Assembly (NCBI GenBank): GCA_913776255.1
Contig: CAJYLV010000068.1
Coordinates: 1 to 64,000 of the forward strand
DNA from: an uncultured Sphingomonas sp.
Lineage (GTDB): Bacteria; Pseudomonadota; Alphaproteobacteria; Sphingomonadales; Sphingomonadaceae
Length of the DNA stretch: 64,000 nucleotides
Direction of reading: 5' to 3'
A model generated the notes under the pieces. The model worked only from the letters and a program-made list of their open reading frames with translations, made no database searches and had not been told where the DNA came from. The translations under genes and the position numbers were made by a program. This document shows positions 23,771 through 32,313 of the stretch, one piece after another; the stretch's first letter is position 1, and each line of letters begins with the position of its first letter.

Positions 23771-24611
23771 GATCGACCGCTATCATCTGCGCTATTTCCT
23801 CGCGGTGGTCGATACCGGCAATTTCTCGCGCGCCGCGGCCGCGTGCAACGTCGCGCAGCCGACGCTGTCGGTCGGGATTGCCCGGCTGGAGGCGTCGCTC
23901 GGCCGTACGCTGTTCAACCGCACCAACCGTCGCGTCGCGTTGACCGAGGCCGGCGCGGGACTGCTCGCGCACGCGCGCGCGATCGAGAGCGGGTTCGCGG
24001 CGGCCGAGCGCGCGGTGACCGGCGCCGCCGCCGCCCCGCTGCTGCGGCTCGGCATACTGACCACGATCCCGCGCGACGCGATCGAACGCTGGCTGGCGAC
24101 GCGCAGCGGCGACCGCGTCGAGCTGGTCGAGGGCAATGAGCGCGATCTGCGCGCGCGGCTCGCACGCGGTCGGATCGACGCCGCGCTGACGATCCTTCGC
24201 GATGGCGACGATCGCGGCGCCGGGCAGCATCTGCTCACCGAGGGCTATGCGCTCGCGATCGGCGCGACGCACCCGCTCGCCGGGCGTACGTCGCTGCGCG
24301 CCGAGGAAATCGCGCACGAACCGATGATCGTCCGTCGCCATTGCGAGATGCTGTCGGAAACCAGCCGGTTCTTCACCGCGCGCGGCGTCCGCCCGTTCTT
24401 CCCGGCGCGCACCACCAGCGACGACCGCGCGCTGTCGCACGTCCGCGCGCGGCTGGGGATTACGGTGATGCCGGAGAGCTTCCGCGCCGAGGGCGTCGCG
24501 CGCATCCCGCTGGAAGAGTTTGACGCGAGCCGCGACGTCGGGCTGGTGTTCGCCGCGCATCTGCCCCCCGACGCCGCACTGATCGCCGGCCTGAGAGAAG
24601 CGCTGACCTGA
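23769..24611 (+). CDS. LysR family transcriptional regulator, divergent from the leucine operon
   Basis: A 280-residue LysR-type regulator. The N-terminal winged helix (about 1-60) contains FLAVVDTGNFSRAAAACN and VAQPTLSVGIARLEASLGR. A coiled linker and a periplasmic-binding-protein-like effector domain follow. Its start is 93 bases from ivd in the opposite direction, the classic arrangement for a local regulator, and a LysR-type dyad overlaps its start. The inducer could be a branched acyl-CoA or itaconate-related compound. This is inference from position. Confidence 0.88.
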   Translation: MIDRYHLRYFLAVVDTGNFSRAAAACNVAQPTLSVGIARLEASLGRTLFNRTNRRVALTEAGAGLLAHARAIESGFAAAERAVTGAAAAPLLRLGILTTIPRDAIERWLATRSGDRVELVEGNERDLRARLARGRIDAALTILRDGDDRGAGQHLLTEGYALAIGATHPLAGRTSLRAEEIAHEPMIVRRHCEMLSETSRFFTARGVRPFFPARTTSDDRALSHVRARLGITVMPESFRAEGVARIPLEEFDASRDVGLVFAAHLPPDAALIAGLREALT

Positions 24612-24617
24612 GAACCC

Positions 24618-24709
24618 GTCATCCCGGACCTGATCCGGGATCCCGCTTCTTCTTCCTTTCCACAGGCTGACAAAAAAGAAGCGGCGTCCCGGATCACGTC
24701 CGGGGCGAC
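24618..24709. repeat. Palindromic intergenic repeat, family A, full-length copy
   Basis: Arms starting GTCATCCCGGACCTGATCCG and ending GTCCGGGGCGAC can pair almost end to end, with TTCTTCTTCC/AAAAAAGAAGC near the loop. It fills the gap between the convergent LysR and UVR-motif genes, where it can serve as a terminator in both directions. Confidence 0.85.
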
Positions 24710-24716
24710 GGAAACA

Positions 24717-25034
24717 CTATCGTTTCCCCCGCGTCATCAGGTCGGGCCTGCGTGGCGGTTTCCAGCCGTCCGGCGGCACCACCTGCTGCCGGCTCGTCCC
24801 CAGCCCCATCGCGCCCGGCCGTTGCCGCGTCAGTCCCTCCACCGCCGCCGCTTCCTCCACCGAAGCACCGCCCTGCAACAGGCTGATCCGATCGCGCAGC
24901 CGCCGCGCTTCCTCGAAGTCGAGCGCCGCCGCGGCCGCCGCCATCCGCGTCCGCAAGGCGCGGATCGCGCCTGCCTGTGGCTCACCATCATCCATGTCGA
25001 ACCAACCGGTCGCCGTGCCCGGTGTTCCGCTCAA
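24717..25034 (-). CDS. Small UVR (UvrB/UvrC) motif protein
   Basis: A 105-residue protein with one UVR motif at about residues 25-60 (RTRMAAAAAALDFEEARRLRDRI), the helical hairpin by which UvrB and UvrC contact each other. The C-terminus is basic and proline-rich (GWKPPRRPDLMTRGKR). Stand-alone UVR proteins also occur as McsA-like or clamp-loader-interacting adaptors, so a repair role is only possible. The TTG at 25034 overlaps the stop of the upstream glycosyltransferase gene. An internal ATG at 24995 is an alternative start. Confidence 0.72.
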   Translation of the reverse strand: MSGTPGTATGWFDMDDGEPQAGAIRALRTRMAAAAAALDFEEARRLRDRISLLQGGASVEEAAAVEGLTRQRPGAMGLGTSRQQVVPPDGWKPPRRPDLMTRGKR

Positions 25035-26221
25035 TCGAGCAAAGCGCGCAGCACCACGCGCAGCTTCGCGCCATAGCCATTGGCCTCATCGAAGAAGGCG
25101 TCGCGCAATCCTTCCGTCGCCGCGACCTTGCGCGCATACAGCCCCGCGTCGTCGGCCAGCGCGCGCAACGCCGCGGCATAGCCCGCCACGTCGTCCGGCG
25201 CGACCTCGACCGCCGCCGCATGCACCAGCTCCAGCGCCGGGCAGACCCGCGACGTCACCACCGGCCGGCGCGCGATCACGCCCTCGGCGACGATCATCGC
25301 GAATCCCTCCTCGAAGTCGCTGCGCGTCGGCACCACCACCGCGTCGCTCTCCGACAGCCGCTGCGCCAGCGCGGCGCGGTCGCAGAAGCCGTGCAGCAGG
25401 AACAGCTCCTCCATCCCCGCCGCGCGCACCGCGTCCTGCAACGCGGCGCTGGCGGTGCCCTCGCCGCAGATATGGAAGACGATCCGCCGCCCGCCCTCGG
25501 CCTGCAGCCGGCGGCACGCCTCCAGCATGTCGAACACGCCCTTGTTGTGTTCGACGCGCCCCGCGAAGACGACGTGGAAGTCGCCCTGCGGCGTCGCGGC
25601 GGGCGGCGCGATCGTGGCGAATTGCGCCGGCGCATAGGTCGGCAGGAACAACGTCGCGTCGATCCGTCCGCCCGACAGCGCCTTCACCTGCGCGACGATC
25701 AGCGGCGAGGCGGCGAGCGTCGGGTCGGCGAAGCGATAATGGCCCCACGCCAGCAATCGCGCGATCACCCGCCGGGTCAGCGGCTCGCGCGCGGCCGGGC
25801 GCAGGATCGCGCAATGCAGCGCGTTGACGAAGCGCACCCCCCGCCACCGCCACGGCAGCAGCGCCCACCAATGGAACATCGCGTCGGTCAGCACGATGAT
25901 CCGCGCTCCGCCCGCCACCGTCTCGCGCACCCGCCCCCACAGCCACGCGACCTCGTGCAGATGGTAGCGCAGCCCGGCCGCGGCGCGGCGCGGGCGGTTC
26001 ATGATATGCACCCCCGGACGCACCTCGTCGTAGCGCGGCTGCGCGGCGCTGGTGGTCACGATCAGGTCGACGCCCAGTTCGGAAGCGACCTCGAAGAATT
26101 GCAGGAGGTAGCTGGTGCCGAAATAGCCGAGCGGCGTGCCGGTGCGCCAGCTGTCGTGCACCACCCGCGCGTCGACGGGGCCGCTGATATAGCCGATCTT
26201 CGTCTCATCGCGCCGCGCCAC
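25031..26221 (-). CDS. Glycosyltransferase, family 4-like (GT-B fold)
   Basis: About 396 residues with a Rossmann-type C-terminal half. The retaining GT-B signature EGFAMIVAEG (E-x7-E) is followed by PVVTSRVCPALELV. The nucleotide-sugar region FHVVFAGRVEHNKGVFDML is also visible. It probably transfers a sugar from an NDP donor to a cell-surface glycan or lipid. No polysaccharide genes are adjacent, so the acceptor is unknown. The start is uncertain among TTG 26227, GTG 26224 and GTG 26221; an AGGGG favours the last. Confidence 0.85.
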   Translation of the reverse strand: MARRDETKIGYISGPVDARVVHDSWRTGTPLGYFGTSYLLQFFEVASELGVDLIVTTSAAQPRYDEVRPGVHIMNRPRRAAAGLRYHLHEVAWLWGRVRETVAGGARIIVLTDAMFHWWALLPWRWRGVRFVNALHCAILRPAAREPLTRRVIARLLAWGHYRFADPTLAASPLIVAQVKALSGGRIDATLFLPTYAPAQFATIAPPAATPQGDFHVVFAGRVEHNKGVFDMLEACRRLQAEGGRRIVFHICGEGTASAALQDAVRAAGMEELFLLHGFCDRAALAQRLSESDAVVVPTRSDFEEGFAMIVAEGVIARRPVVTSRVCPALELVHAAAVEVAPDDVAGYAAALRALADDAGLYARKVAATEGLRDAFFDEANGYGAKLRVVLRALLD

Positions 26222-26407
26222 CACCAACCCCTATGGCAAGGGCGCCGACCGCGCCGCGATCCTCCATCGTCGCTGCACGCGCACGCGTCAAACCCCGGCG
26301 TCGCTCGGTGTCCTCGCTTCGCGCCCACGTTTTCGGGTCTCGGGCGGCTTGGCGACGCTCGGCGTCGTGGGCTACGCTCTCGCCTCGATCCGTTTCCGGA
26401 GTTCCCG

Positions 26408-28432
26408 ATGCGTCGTACCGCCCTCATCGCGCTGGCTCTTGCGTCCGTGCCCGCCCTGCTGACCGCCCAGACCGCCACACCGCGCTACCAACCGTGGGGA
26501 CTCGAGCTTCAGAACATGGATCGCACCGTCAAGCCGGGCGACGATTTCTACGCTTATGCGCTCGGTACGTGGCTGCGCGACCATCCGATCCCGGCCGACA
26601 AGGTCGGTGCCGGCTACAATTACGACCTGCCCGACGAGATCGAAGGACAAGTCCGCCAGATCGTCGAGACCGCCGCCGCCCGACCGGCCACGCCCGACGC
26701 ACGGAAGGTCGGCGACTTCTACGCGGCGTGGATGGACGAGAAGGCGATCGAGGCGCGCGGGCGTGCCCCGCTCGCGCCGTGGCTCGCGCGGATCGAGGCG
26801 GTCACCACCCGGCCGCAACTCGTGCGGCTGATGATGCGCCCCGGGTATCCCGCGCCGGTCAACATCGGCATCTCCACCGACGCCGACGATCCGACGCGCT
26901 ACATGGTCGACGCGGGACAGGCCCGGCTCGGCCTGCCGACGCGCGACTATTATCTGCTGACCGGCGAACGCTACGACACCATCCGCCGCGCCTACCGCCA
27001 GTATCTCGTCACGATCCAGGAACTGGCGGGCGTGTCCGACGCCGCCGCCAAGGCGGACCGGATCCTCGCGCTGGAGACGCGGCTGAGTCAGGACCAGTGG
27101 ACACCCGAGCAGCGCCGCGACCCGGTCAAGACGCACAATCCGATGACCCGCGCGCAGCTGACGCAGCTCGCCCCCGAGCTTGACTGGACGCCGACGCTCG
27201 CCGCGATGGGGCTCGGACAGGCAGCCAAGGTCAACGTATCGGAGCCCAGCGCGATCGCCGCCGCGTCGAAACGGCTGGGCGACGTGCCGCTTTCGACGTG
27301 GAAGGAATGGATGACCGCGCGCTTCATCTCCAGCGCCGCGCCCTTCCTCCCCCACGCCTTCGATCAGGCCAATTTCGACTTCTATTCGAAGACGTTGCGC
27401 GGCGTGCCCGAGCAGCGCGCGCGCTGGAAGCGCGGCATGGCGCTGATCGACGACGCGCTCGGCGAGGCGGTCGGTGCGATCTACGTCCAGCATTATTGGT
27501 CGCCGACGACCCAGGCCAAGGCCGACGAGCTGGTCGCCGACCTGCAGGCGGCCTACAAGGACAAGATTACGGCCGCGACGTGGATGGACGATGCGACCCG
27601 CACCGCCGCGCTCGCCAAGCTCGCCACCTTCGACCCGCGGGTCGGCCATCCGGCGAAGTGGATCGACTATACGACGCTCCCGGTCAGCCGGACCGATCCG
27701 CTCGCCAACAATATGGCGGTCGCCGATTTTCAGTGGCGGCTCCAGCTGCAGCGTTTCCCCAAGCCGGTCGACCGCGGCCTGTGGTATATGACGCCGCAGA
27801 CGGTGAACGCCTATTACGATCCGACGATGAACCAGATCACGCTGCCGGCGGCGATCCTGCAGCCGCCGTTCTTCGACGCGAATGCCGATCCGGCGGTCAA
27901 CTACGCGGAAACCGGCGCGACGACGATCGGGCACGAGATGGGCCATGGCTTCGACGATCAGGGGCGGCAGTTTGACGAGAAGGGACGCCTGCGCGACTGG
28001 TGGAGCAAGGACACCGCCGCCAAATACACCGTCCAGGCCGACCGGCTCGCCGCGCAGTTCGACCAGTACGAGCCGATCCCCGGCGTCAGGATCAAGGGCC
28101 GGCTGACGCTCGGCGAGAATCTCGCCGATCTGGGCGGGCTCGAAACAGCTTATGCCGCCTATCGCCGCTACGTCGCCCGCCACGGCGAACCCCCGCTGCG
28201 CGACGGGCTGAGCGGCGACCAGCGCTTCTTCCTCGCCTATGCGCAGGCGTGGCAGGGCAAGCGCCGCGACGAATCCGTGCGGCAACAGCTGCTCAGCGAT
28301 CCACACTCGCCCGACAAATATCGCGTCAACGGCATCGTGCGGAATTTCGCGCCCTGGTATCAGGCGTTTGGCGTGAAGCCGGGCGACGCCTTGTACCTGC
28401 CGCCGGCGCAGCGGGTCAGCGTCTGGCAGTAA
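26408..28432 (+). CDS. Exported M13 family metallopeptidase (neprilysin-like)
   Basis: A 674-residue zinc endopeptidase with signal peptide MRRTALIALALASVPALLTA. The mature enzyme starts with the M13 N-terminal region (MDRTVKPGDDFYAYALGTWL). The zinc motif HEMGH begins at H509 and the third ligand lies in GENLADLGG (E570). The C-terminus carries the family's RVNGIVRNFAPWYQAFGV. It cleaves small peptides in the periplasm or outside the cell. The length is normal for bacterial PepO-type enzymes. GGAG precedes the ATG. It adds to the peptide-degrading capacity seen in this window. Confidence 0.94.
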   Translation: MRRTALIALALASVPALLTAQTATPRYQPWGLELQNMDRTVKPGDDFYAYALGTWLRDHPIPADKVGAGYNYDLPDEIEGQVRQIVETAAARPATPDARKVGDFYAAWMDEKAIEARGRAPLAPWLARIEAVTTRPQLVRLMMRPGYPAPVNIGISTDADDPTRYMVDAGQARLGLPTRDYYLLTGERYDTIRRAYRQYLVTIQELAGVSDAAAKADRILALETRLSQDQWTPEQRRDPVKTHNPMTRAQLTQLAPELDWTPTLAAMGLGQAAKVNVSEPSAIAAASKRLGDVPLSTWKEWMTARFISSAAPFLPHAFDQANFDFYSKTLRGVPEQRARWKRGMALIDDALGEAVGAIYVQHYWSPTTQAKADELVADLQAAYKDKITAATWMDDATRTAALAKLATFDPRVGHPAKWIDYTTLPVSRTDPLANNMAVADFQWRLQLQRFPKPVDRGLWYMTPQTVNAYYDPTMNQITLPAAILQPPFFDANADPAVNYAETGATTIGHEMGHGFDDQGRQFDEKGRLRDWWSKDTAAKYTVQADRLAAQFDQYEPIPGVRIKGRLTLGENLADLGGLETAYAAYRRYVARHGEPPLRDGLSGDQRFFLAYAQAWQGKRRDESVRQQLLSDPHSPDKYRVNGIVRNFAPWYQAFGVKPGDALYLPPAQRVSVWQ

Positions 28433-28454
28433 TCCACGACACGGCGCCAGCCGG

Positions 28455-28766
28455 TCAGGCGGGCCGGTTGGCGAGCACCGCGTCGAGCAACCCCGGGAAG
28501 CGCCGGTCGAAGTCGTCGCGGCGCAGCGTGTTGATCATCTCGCGCCCGGCCTGCGTCGTCTCGATCAGCCCGGCCGCGCGCAATAGCTTGAGATGGTTCG
28601 ACAGCGTGCTCTTCGGGATCGTCTCGCAAGGCGCGGCGTCGCCGCAGCTCAGCCGCTCGGCCGCGGCCAGCCGCGCCACCATGCCGAGCCGGTTCGGATC
28701 GGCCAGCGCATGCAGCGCCAGGTCGAGCGGCACATCCTCCAGCCGGGGGTGAGTGAAACGGGGCAT
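28455..28766 (-). CDS. ArsR family helix-turn-helix regulator
   Basis: A 103-residue winged-helix repressor. It has LALHALADPNRLGMVARLAA at the first helices and the recognition region IPKSTLSNHLKLLRAAGLIE. Two cysteines in SCGDAAPC could give redox or metal sensing, although the classical ELCVCDL motif is missing. The frame extends upstream, but MPRFTHPRLEDVP at 28766 is the plausible start. It is divergent from an SDR gene that it may repress. Confidence 0.85.
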   Translation of the reverse strand: MPRFTHPRLEDVPLDLALHALADPNRLGMVARLAAAERLSCGDAAPCETIPKSTLSNHLKLLRAAGLIETTQAGREMINTLRRDDFDRRFPGLLDAVLANRPA

Positions 28767-28800
28767 ATGCCGGATATAGGCACGCGAAGTAAATTTAACA

Positions 28801-28823
28801 GTTCGGGAACATTGAACCGTCGC
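28801..28823. promoter_or_regulatory. Possible operator in the arsR-SDR divergent gap
   Basis: The gap holds the palindrome GTTCGGGAAC (28801-28810) followed by ATTGAAC, so three GTTC/GAAC half sites lie close together. This could be the binding site of the ArsR-type regulator for both divergent genes. Evidence is the symmetry and location only. Confidence 0.3.
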
Positions 28824-28894
28824 GCAAATCCGCCATCTTTGCCGGGCCGACAGCGCACGATGCCGTGATCGCGGGCGGGATTTGGAGAATGCAT

Positions 28895-29629
28895 ATGTCA
28901 CTTGCAGGCAAGCGGGCGCTCGTCACCGGCGGATCGCGCGGCATCGGAGCGGCGATCGCGCGACGACTGGCCGCCGACGGCGCGATCGTCGCGATCACCT
29001 ACGCCGGCAACAAGGCCGCCGCCGACACGACCGTCGCGGCGATCGAAGGCGCGGGTGGCACTGCTCATGCGTTTCAGGCCGACGCCGCCGATCCGACATC
29101 GCAGCGCGCGGGCGTGGAGCAGGCCGCGGCGGCGTTGGGCGGGATCGACATTCTGGTCCACAATGCCGGCGTCGCCGAATTCCTCCCGGTGACCGACGAC
29201 AGCGACGAGGCCTATGATCGCCAATTCGACATCAACGTGAAGGGGCTGCACGTCGGCACGCGCGCGGCGCTGCCGCACCTCGCTGACGGGGGGCGGATCA
29301 TCCTGATCGGCAGCATCTCGGGCGAGCTCGCCTTCCCAGCGACCGCGACCTACAGCGCGACCAAGGCAGCGGTGGCAGCGCTCGCGCGTGGCTGGGCAAA
29401 GGACCTCGCCGCGCGCAACATCCTCGTCAACACGGTCCAGCCCGGACCGATCGACACCGACCTCAACCCCGCCGACAGCGAGTTCGCGGCGCAATTACGC
29501 GGATCGCTTCCGCTCGGCCGCTACGGCAATGTCGAGGAGATCGCCGGCGCCGTGTCGTTCCTCGCCGGACCCGACGCCAGCTATATCACCGGCACCACGC
29601 TCAACATCGACGGCGGGCTGACGGCATAG
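28895..29629 (+). CDS. SDR family oxidoreductase (FabG-like)
   Basis: A 244-residue classical short-chain dehydrogenase. The cofactor loop TGGSRGIGAAIA lies near the N-terminus, then NAG in LVHNAGVAEF, the catalytic serine in IGSISGE, and YSATK with the catalytic tyrosine and lysine. The C-terminus YITGTTLNIDGGLTA is typical. The ATG at 28895 is spaced seven bases from GGAG; another ATG two codons earlier is possible. It is probably an NAD(P)H-linked reductase of a small carbonyl compound, controlled by the divergent ArsR regulator. Confidence 0.88.
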   Translation: MSLAGKRALVTGGSRGIGAAIARRLAADGAIVAITYAGNKAAADTTVAAIEGAGGTAHAFQADAADPTSQRAGVEQAAAALGGIDILVHNAGVAEFLPVTDDSDEAYDRQFDINVKGLHVGTRAALPHLADGGRIILIGSISGELAFPATATYSATKAAVAALARGWAKDLAARNILVNTVQPGPIDTDLNPADSEFAAQLRGSLPLGRYGNVEEIAGAVSFLAGPDASYITGTTLNIDGGLTA

Positions 29630-29704
29630 CCAGCGGGCCGACGATCGTCGCAGACGTCGCCCGCCCCGGAAGGCGCGCCTTCCCGGGGCCGGCATGGCGC
29701 CACC

Positions 29705-30430
29705 TCACATGTCGGCGGCGGTCGGCCGGACGATCACCTCGTTGACGTCGACCCCGGCGGGCTGCTCCAGCGCGAAGCGCACCGCGCGCGCGATCGCATC
29801 CGGGGTCAGCGCCTTCTTCCGCCACCCGGTCAACGCCTTCGCCACCGCCGGATCGGTGATGTCGTGGCCGAGTTCGGTGGCGACCACCCCCGGCGAGATC
29901 AGCGTCGACCGGATCTCGTCATGCTCCTGCCGCAGGCCTTCGGTGATCGCGCGGACCGCATGTTTGGTGCCGCAATAGACGGCCGCGGTCGGCACCACGA
30001 TATGCGCGGCGACAGAGGCGACGTTGACGACATGGCCGTGCTGCTGCGCCACGAACCGCGGCAACACCGCCGCGATTCCGTTGAGGACGCCATGGATGTT
30101 GACGTCGATCATCCGCTTCCACTCGTCCCGCTTCAGCGCGGCCAGCGGCGAGAGCGGCATCACGCCGGCGTTGTTGACCAAGGCGTCGATCCGCCCGAAG
30201 CGCGTCTCCGCCGCGTCGACGAACGCATCGAAATCTGCGCCATCCGTCACGTCGAGGGTGCGCCACGCGACCGCCGTGCCGAGTTCCTCCGTCAGCGCCT
30301 GCAACCGTTCGCCGCGGCGGGCGCCGATGAAAATTCGCGCGCCCGCCGTTGCCAGTTCGCGCGCCGTCGCCTCGCCGATCCCGCTCGATGCGCCGGTGAT
30401 GAGGACGACCTTGTCGATAGTTCCTGCCAT
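29705..30430 (-). CDS. SDR family oxidoreductase
   Basis: A 241-residue classical SDR with TGASSGIGEATA near the N-terminus, NNAGVMPLSP, the serine in VNVASVAAH, and YCGTK as the catalytic Y-x3-K. It belongs to the group annotated as YdfG or clavaldehyde dehydrogenase-like. The upstream in-frame extension is not SDR-like, so MAGTIDKVVLITG at 30430 is taken as the start. It is convergent with the previous SDR and divergent from an AraC regulator. That placement is common for SDRs induced by reactive aldehydes. The substrate is unknown. Confidence 0.88.
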   Translation of the reverse strand: MAGTIDKVVLITGASSGIGEATARELATAGARIFIGARRGERLQALTEELGTAVAWRTLDVTDGADFDAFVDAAETRFGRIDALVNNAGVMPLSPLAALKRDEWKRMIDVNIHGVLNGIAAVLPRFVAQQHGHVVNVASVAAHIVVPTAAVYCGTKHAVRAITEGLRQEHDEIRSTLISPGVVATELGHDITDPAVAKALTGWRKKALTPDAIARAVRFALEQPAGVDVNEVIVRPTAADM

Positions 30431-30565
30431 GATGCTGTCCTTGCGTTGTGACAGCGCAGGAGATGGCCTTGCCGCCGCCATCAGCGGTAGCGCGATCGTC
30501 CGATGGCTTTGCCTGATCCTCCAGACCAGCAGATCGCCGGCTTGCGCGCGTCATGCGACGGAGGG

Positions 30566-31474
30566 ATGAAGCGCTTCATGGACCGAATTCCTGCACTTGC
30601 CGAGATCATCGCGCGTCACGTCGATGGCACCGGCATTTACCCGACCGCTCTGCCGCACGTCGCGCTGATCCGTGCCGATGCGCCCAGCACGCCGACCCCC
30701 GCGGTCTACGAGGCATCGCTTTGCCTGATCGCCCAGGGATCGAAACGCGTGTCGATCGGCGACCAGAGCGTCGTCTACGATGCCGCGCACTACCTGCTCG
30801 TGTCGGTCGACCTGCCGCTCGTCGGGCATGTGATCGACGCCAGCCCCGATCGCCCCTATCTCTGCTGCAAGATCGATCTCGACGCCGCGATGCTGGCCGA
30901 TCTCATGGTCACCGAAGGCGGTGCGGTGCCGCGCACCGACCTGCCGGTGCTGGGCGTCTATCCCGGCGATCCCGATCTGATCGATGCCGCCTGTCGCCTG
31001 GTGGGCCTACTCGACCGGCCGGAGACGATCGCGGCGCTGGCCCCGCTGATCGAGCGTGAGATCCTCTACCGGCTGCTCACCGGGCCGCACGGGCCGATGC
31101 TCCGCCACGTCGCGACCGCGGGCAGCCACCTGAACCAGATCAGCCGCGCGATCGCCACCATCCGCCGCCGCTTCGACGCGCCGCTCCGCATCGACGAGGT
31201 GGCGGCGGAGGCGGGGATGAGCGCCTCGTCGCTGCATGCGCATTTCAAGGCGATCACCCGGCTGACCCCGCTTGAATATCAGAAGCAGTTAAGGCTGCAG
31301 GAGGCGCGGCGGCTGATGCTGGTCGGCGGCGCCACCGCCAGCACCGCCGGCTTCGCGGTCGGCTACGAAAGCCCGTCGCAGTTCAGCCGTGAATATCGAC
31401 GCCTGTTCGGCGCGCCGCCACGCTCGGACATCGAACGGCTTCACGCCGCACCCGCCGAGGCGATGGCGCTCTAG
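30566..31474 (+). CDS. AraC family transcriptional regulator
   Basis: About 302 residues. The N-terminal part is the AraC_N ligand/dimerisation domain seen in regulators next to SDR and aldo-keto reductase genes (YEASLCLIAQGSKRVSIGDQ). The C-terminal DNA-binding domain has two helix-turn-helix units (about 200-300), with MSASSLHAHFKAITRLTPLEY and the signature AGFAVGYESPSQFSREYRR. The start is uncertain: ATG 30566 lies directly after GGAGG and ATG 30578 is further away. It is divergent from the SDR gene and likely controls it. Confidence 0.86.
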   Translation: MKRFMDRIPALAEIIARHVDGTGIYPTALPHVALIRADAPSTPTPAVYEASLCLIAQGSKRVSIGDQSVVYDAAHYLLVSVDLPLVGHVIDASPDRPYLCCKIDLDAAMLADLMVTEGGAVPRTDLPVLGVYPGDPDLIDAACRLVGLLDRPETIAALAPLIEREILYRLLTGPHGPMLRHVATAGSHLNQISRAIATIRRRFDAPLRIDEVAAEAGMSASSLHAHFKAITRLTPLEYQKQLRLQEARRLMLVGGATASTAGFAVGYESPSQFSREYRRLFGAPPRSDIERLHAAPAEAMAL

Positions 31475-31491
31475 CGGCCGTTCGACACCTT

Positions 31492-31965
31492 TCAGATCGG
31501 CAGCACGCTGGTGGACTTGATCTCCGACAGCGCGACCGTCGAAGTGATCTCCTGCACGCCCGGCAAACGGCTGAGCTTGTCGAAGAAGAAACGTTCATAG
31601 GCGTCGATGTCGCGCGCGACGATGCGCAGCATGAAGTCGGTCGTGCCCATCAGCACATAGGCGTCGAGCACCTCGGGAAAACTACGGATCGCCTCGGCGA
31701 ACTCGTCGAGATTGGCGCGGCCGTGCGCGTTCAGCCGCACCTGCGCGAAGATATGCGCGCTAAGCCCCACCTTGCGGCGATCGACCACCGCCACCCGGCC
31801 GCGGATCACGCCCTCGCGTTCGAGCCGATCGATCCGCCGCCAGCACGGCGACGATGACAGGCCTACCTTGGCCGCGATCTCCGCCACGGTCTGGCTGCCG
31901 TCGCGCTGCAACTCTCGAAGAATGCGTCGCTCGAATTCGTCCAGTGCGATCAATCCTGCCGCCAT
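31492..31965 (-). CDS. Lrp/AsnC family transcriptional regulator
   Basis: A 157-residue feast/famine regulator. The N-terminal helix-turn-helix is at about 5-65 (LDEFERRILRELQRDGSQTVAEI, then LSSSPCWRRIDRLEREGVI). The C-terminal RAM ligand domain binds amino acids (VLDAYVLMGTTDFMLRIVARD). It belongs to the single-target Lrp group that often responds to one amino acid. It is divergent from a small ACT-like gene and close to the D-amino-acid peptide locus, so amino-acid sensing is plausible. The target is unknown. Confidence 0.9.
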   Translation of the reverse strand: MAAGLIALDEFERRILRELQRDGSQTVAEIAAKVGLSSSPCWRRIDRLEREGVIRGRVAVVDRRKVGLSAHIFAQVRLNAHGRANLDEFAEAIRSFPEVLDAYVLMGTTDFMLRIVARDIDAYERFFFDKLSRLPGVQEITSTVALSEIKSTSVLPI

Positions 31966-32082
31966 GGCGCGTCATCCGGGATAATCATTTCGCTTCCTAG
32001 CACGATGCACGCATCTGAGGTGAGCTTTTCCGGCACCGTCCGGCCAGATTGTCCGGCATAGGTTCGATCGGGATTGCAAGTG

Positions 32083-32313
32083 ATGACCGTCCATTTCCTC
32101 GTCGTCGGCGACGCCTCGCCCGATCTGCCACTGCGCGTGCTCAACCTGCTTGCGCTGCGCTCGATCGCCATCGACACCGCATCGGTGGAGCGCGACGCCG
32201 ACCGCTATCGGATCGGCGTCGCGGTGAGCGGGCTGGCGGACGGCGTCGCCGAGCTGCTGCTCGCCAAGATGCGCGCGCTGGTGCTGGTGGAAAGCGCTAT
32301 GATTAGTAATTGA
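32083..32313 (+). CDS. Small ACT-like domain protein
   Basis: A 76-residue protein that is almost entirely one ACT-like fold: FLVVGDASPDLPLRVLNLLA, then SIAIDTASVERDADRYRIGV. It recalls the regulatory subunit of acetohydroxyacid synthase (IlvM type) in size and pattern, but no catalytic subunit is near. It is divergent from the Lrp regulator (118-base gap). Its 3' end overlaps the end of the convergent serine hydrolase by 11 bases. It could be a free-standing amino-acid sensor. The fold call is moderate and the function unknown. Confidence 0.6.
   Translation: MTVHFLVVGDASPDLPLRVLNLLALRSIAIDTASVERDADRYRIGVAVSGLADGVAELLLAKMRALVLVESAMISN

Noticed and set aside
24977..26407. Upstream extension of the M13 peptidase frame
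   Set aside because: It is antisense to the glycosyltransferase gene and precedes a perfect signal peptide with a ribosome site at 26408.
26228..26407. Possible RNA gene or riboswitch before the M13 peptidase
   Set aside because: The 180 bases hold only loose GC-rich repeats of short words. No conserved riboswitch pairing or terminator could be made out.
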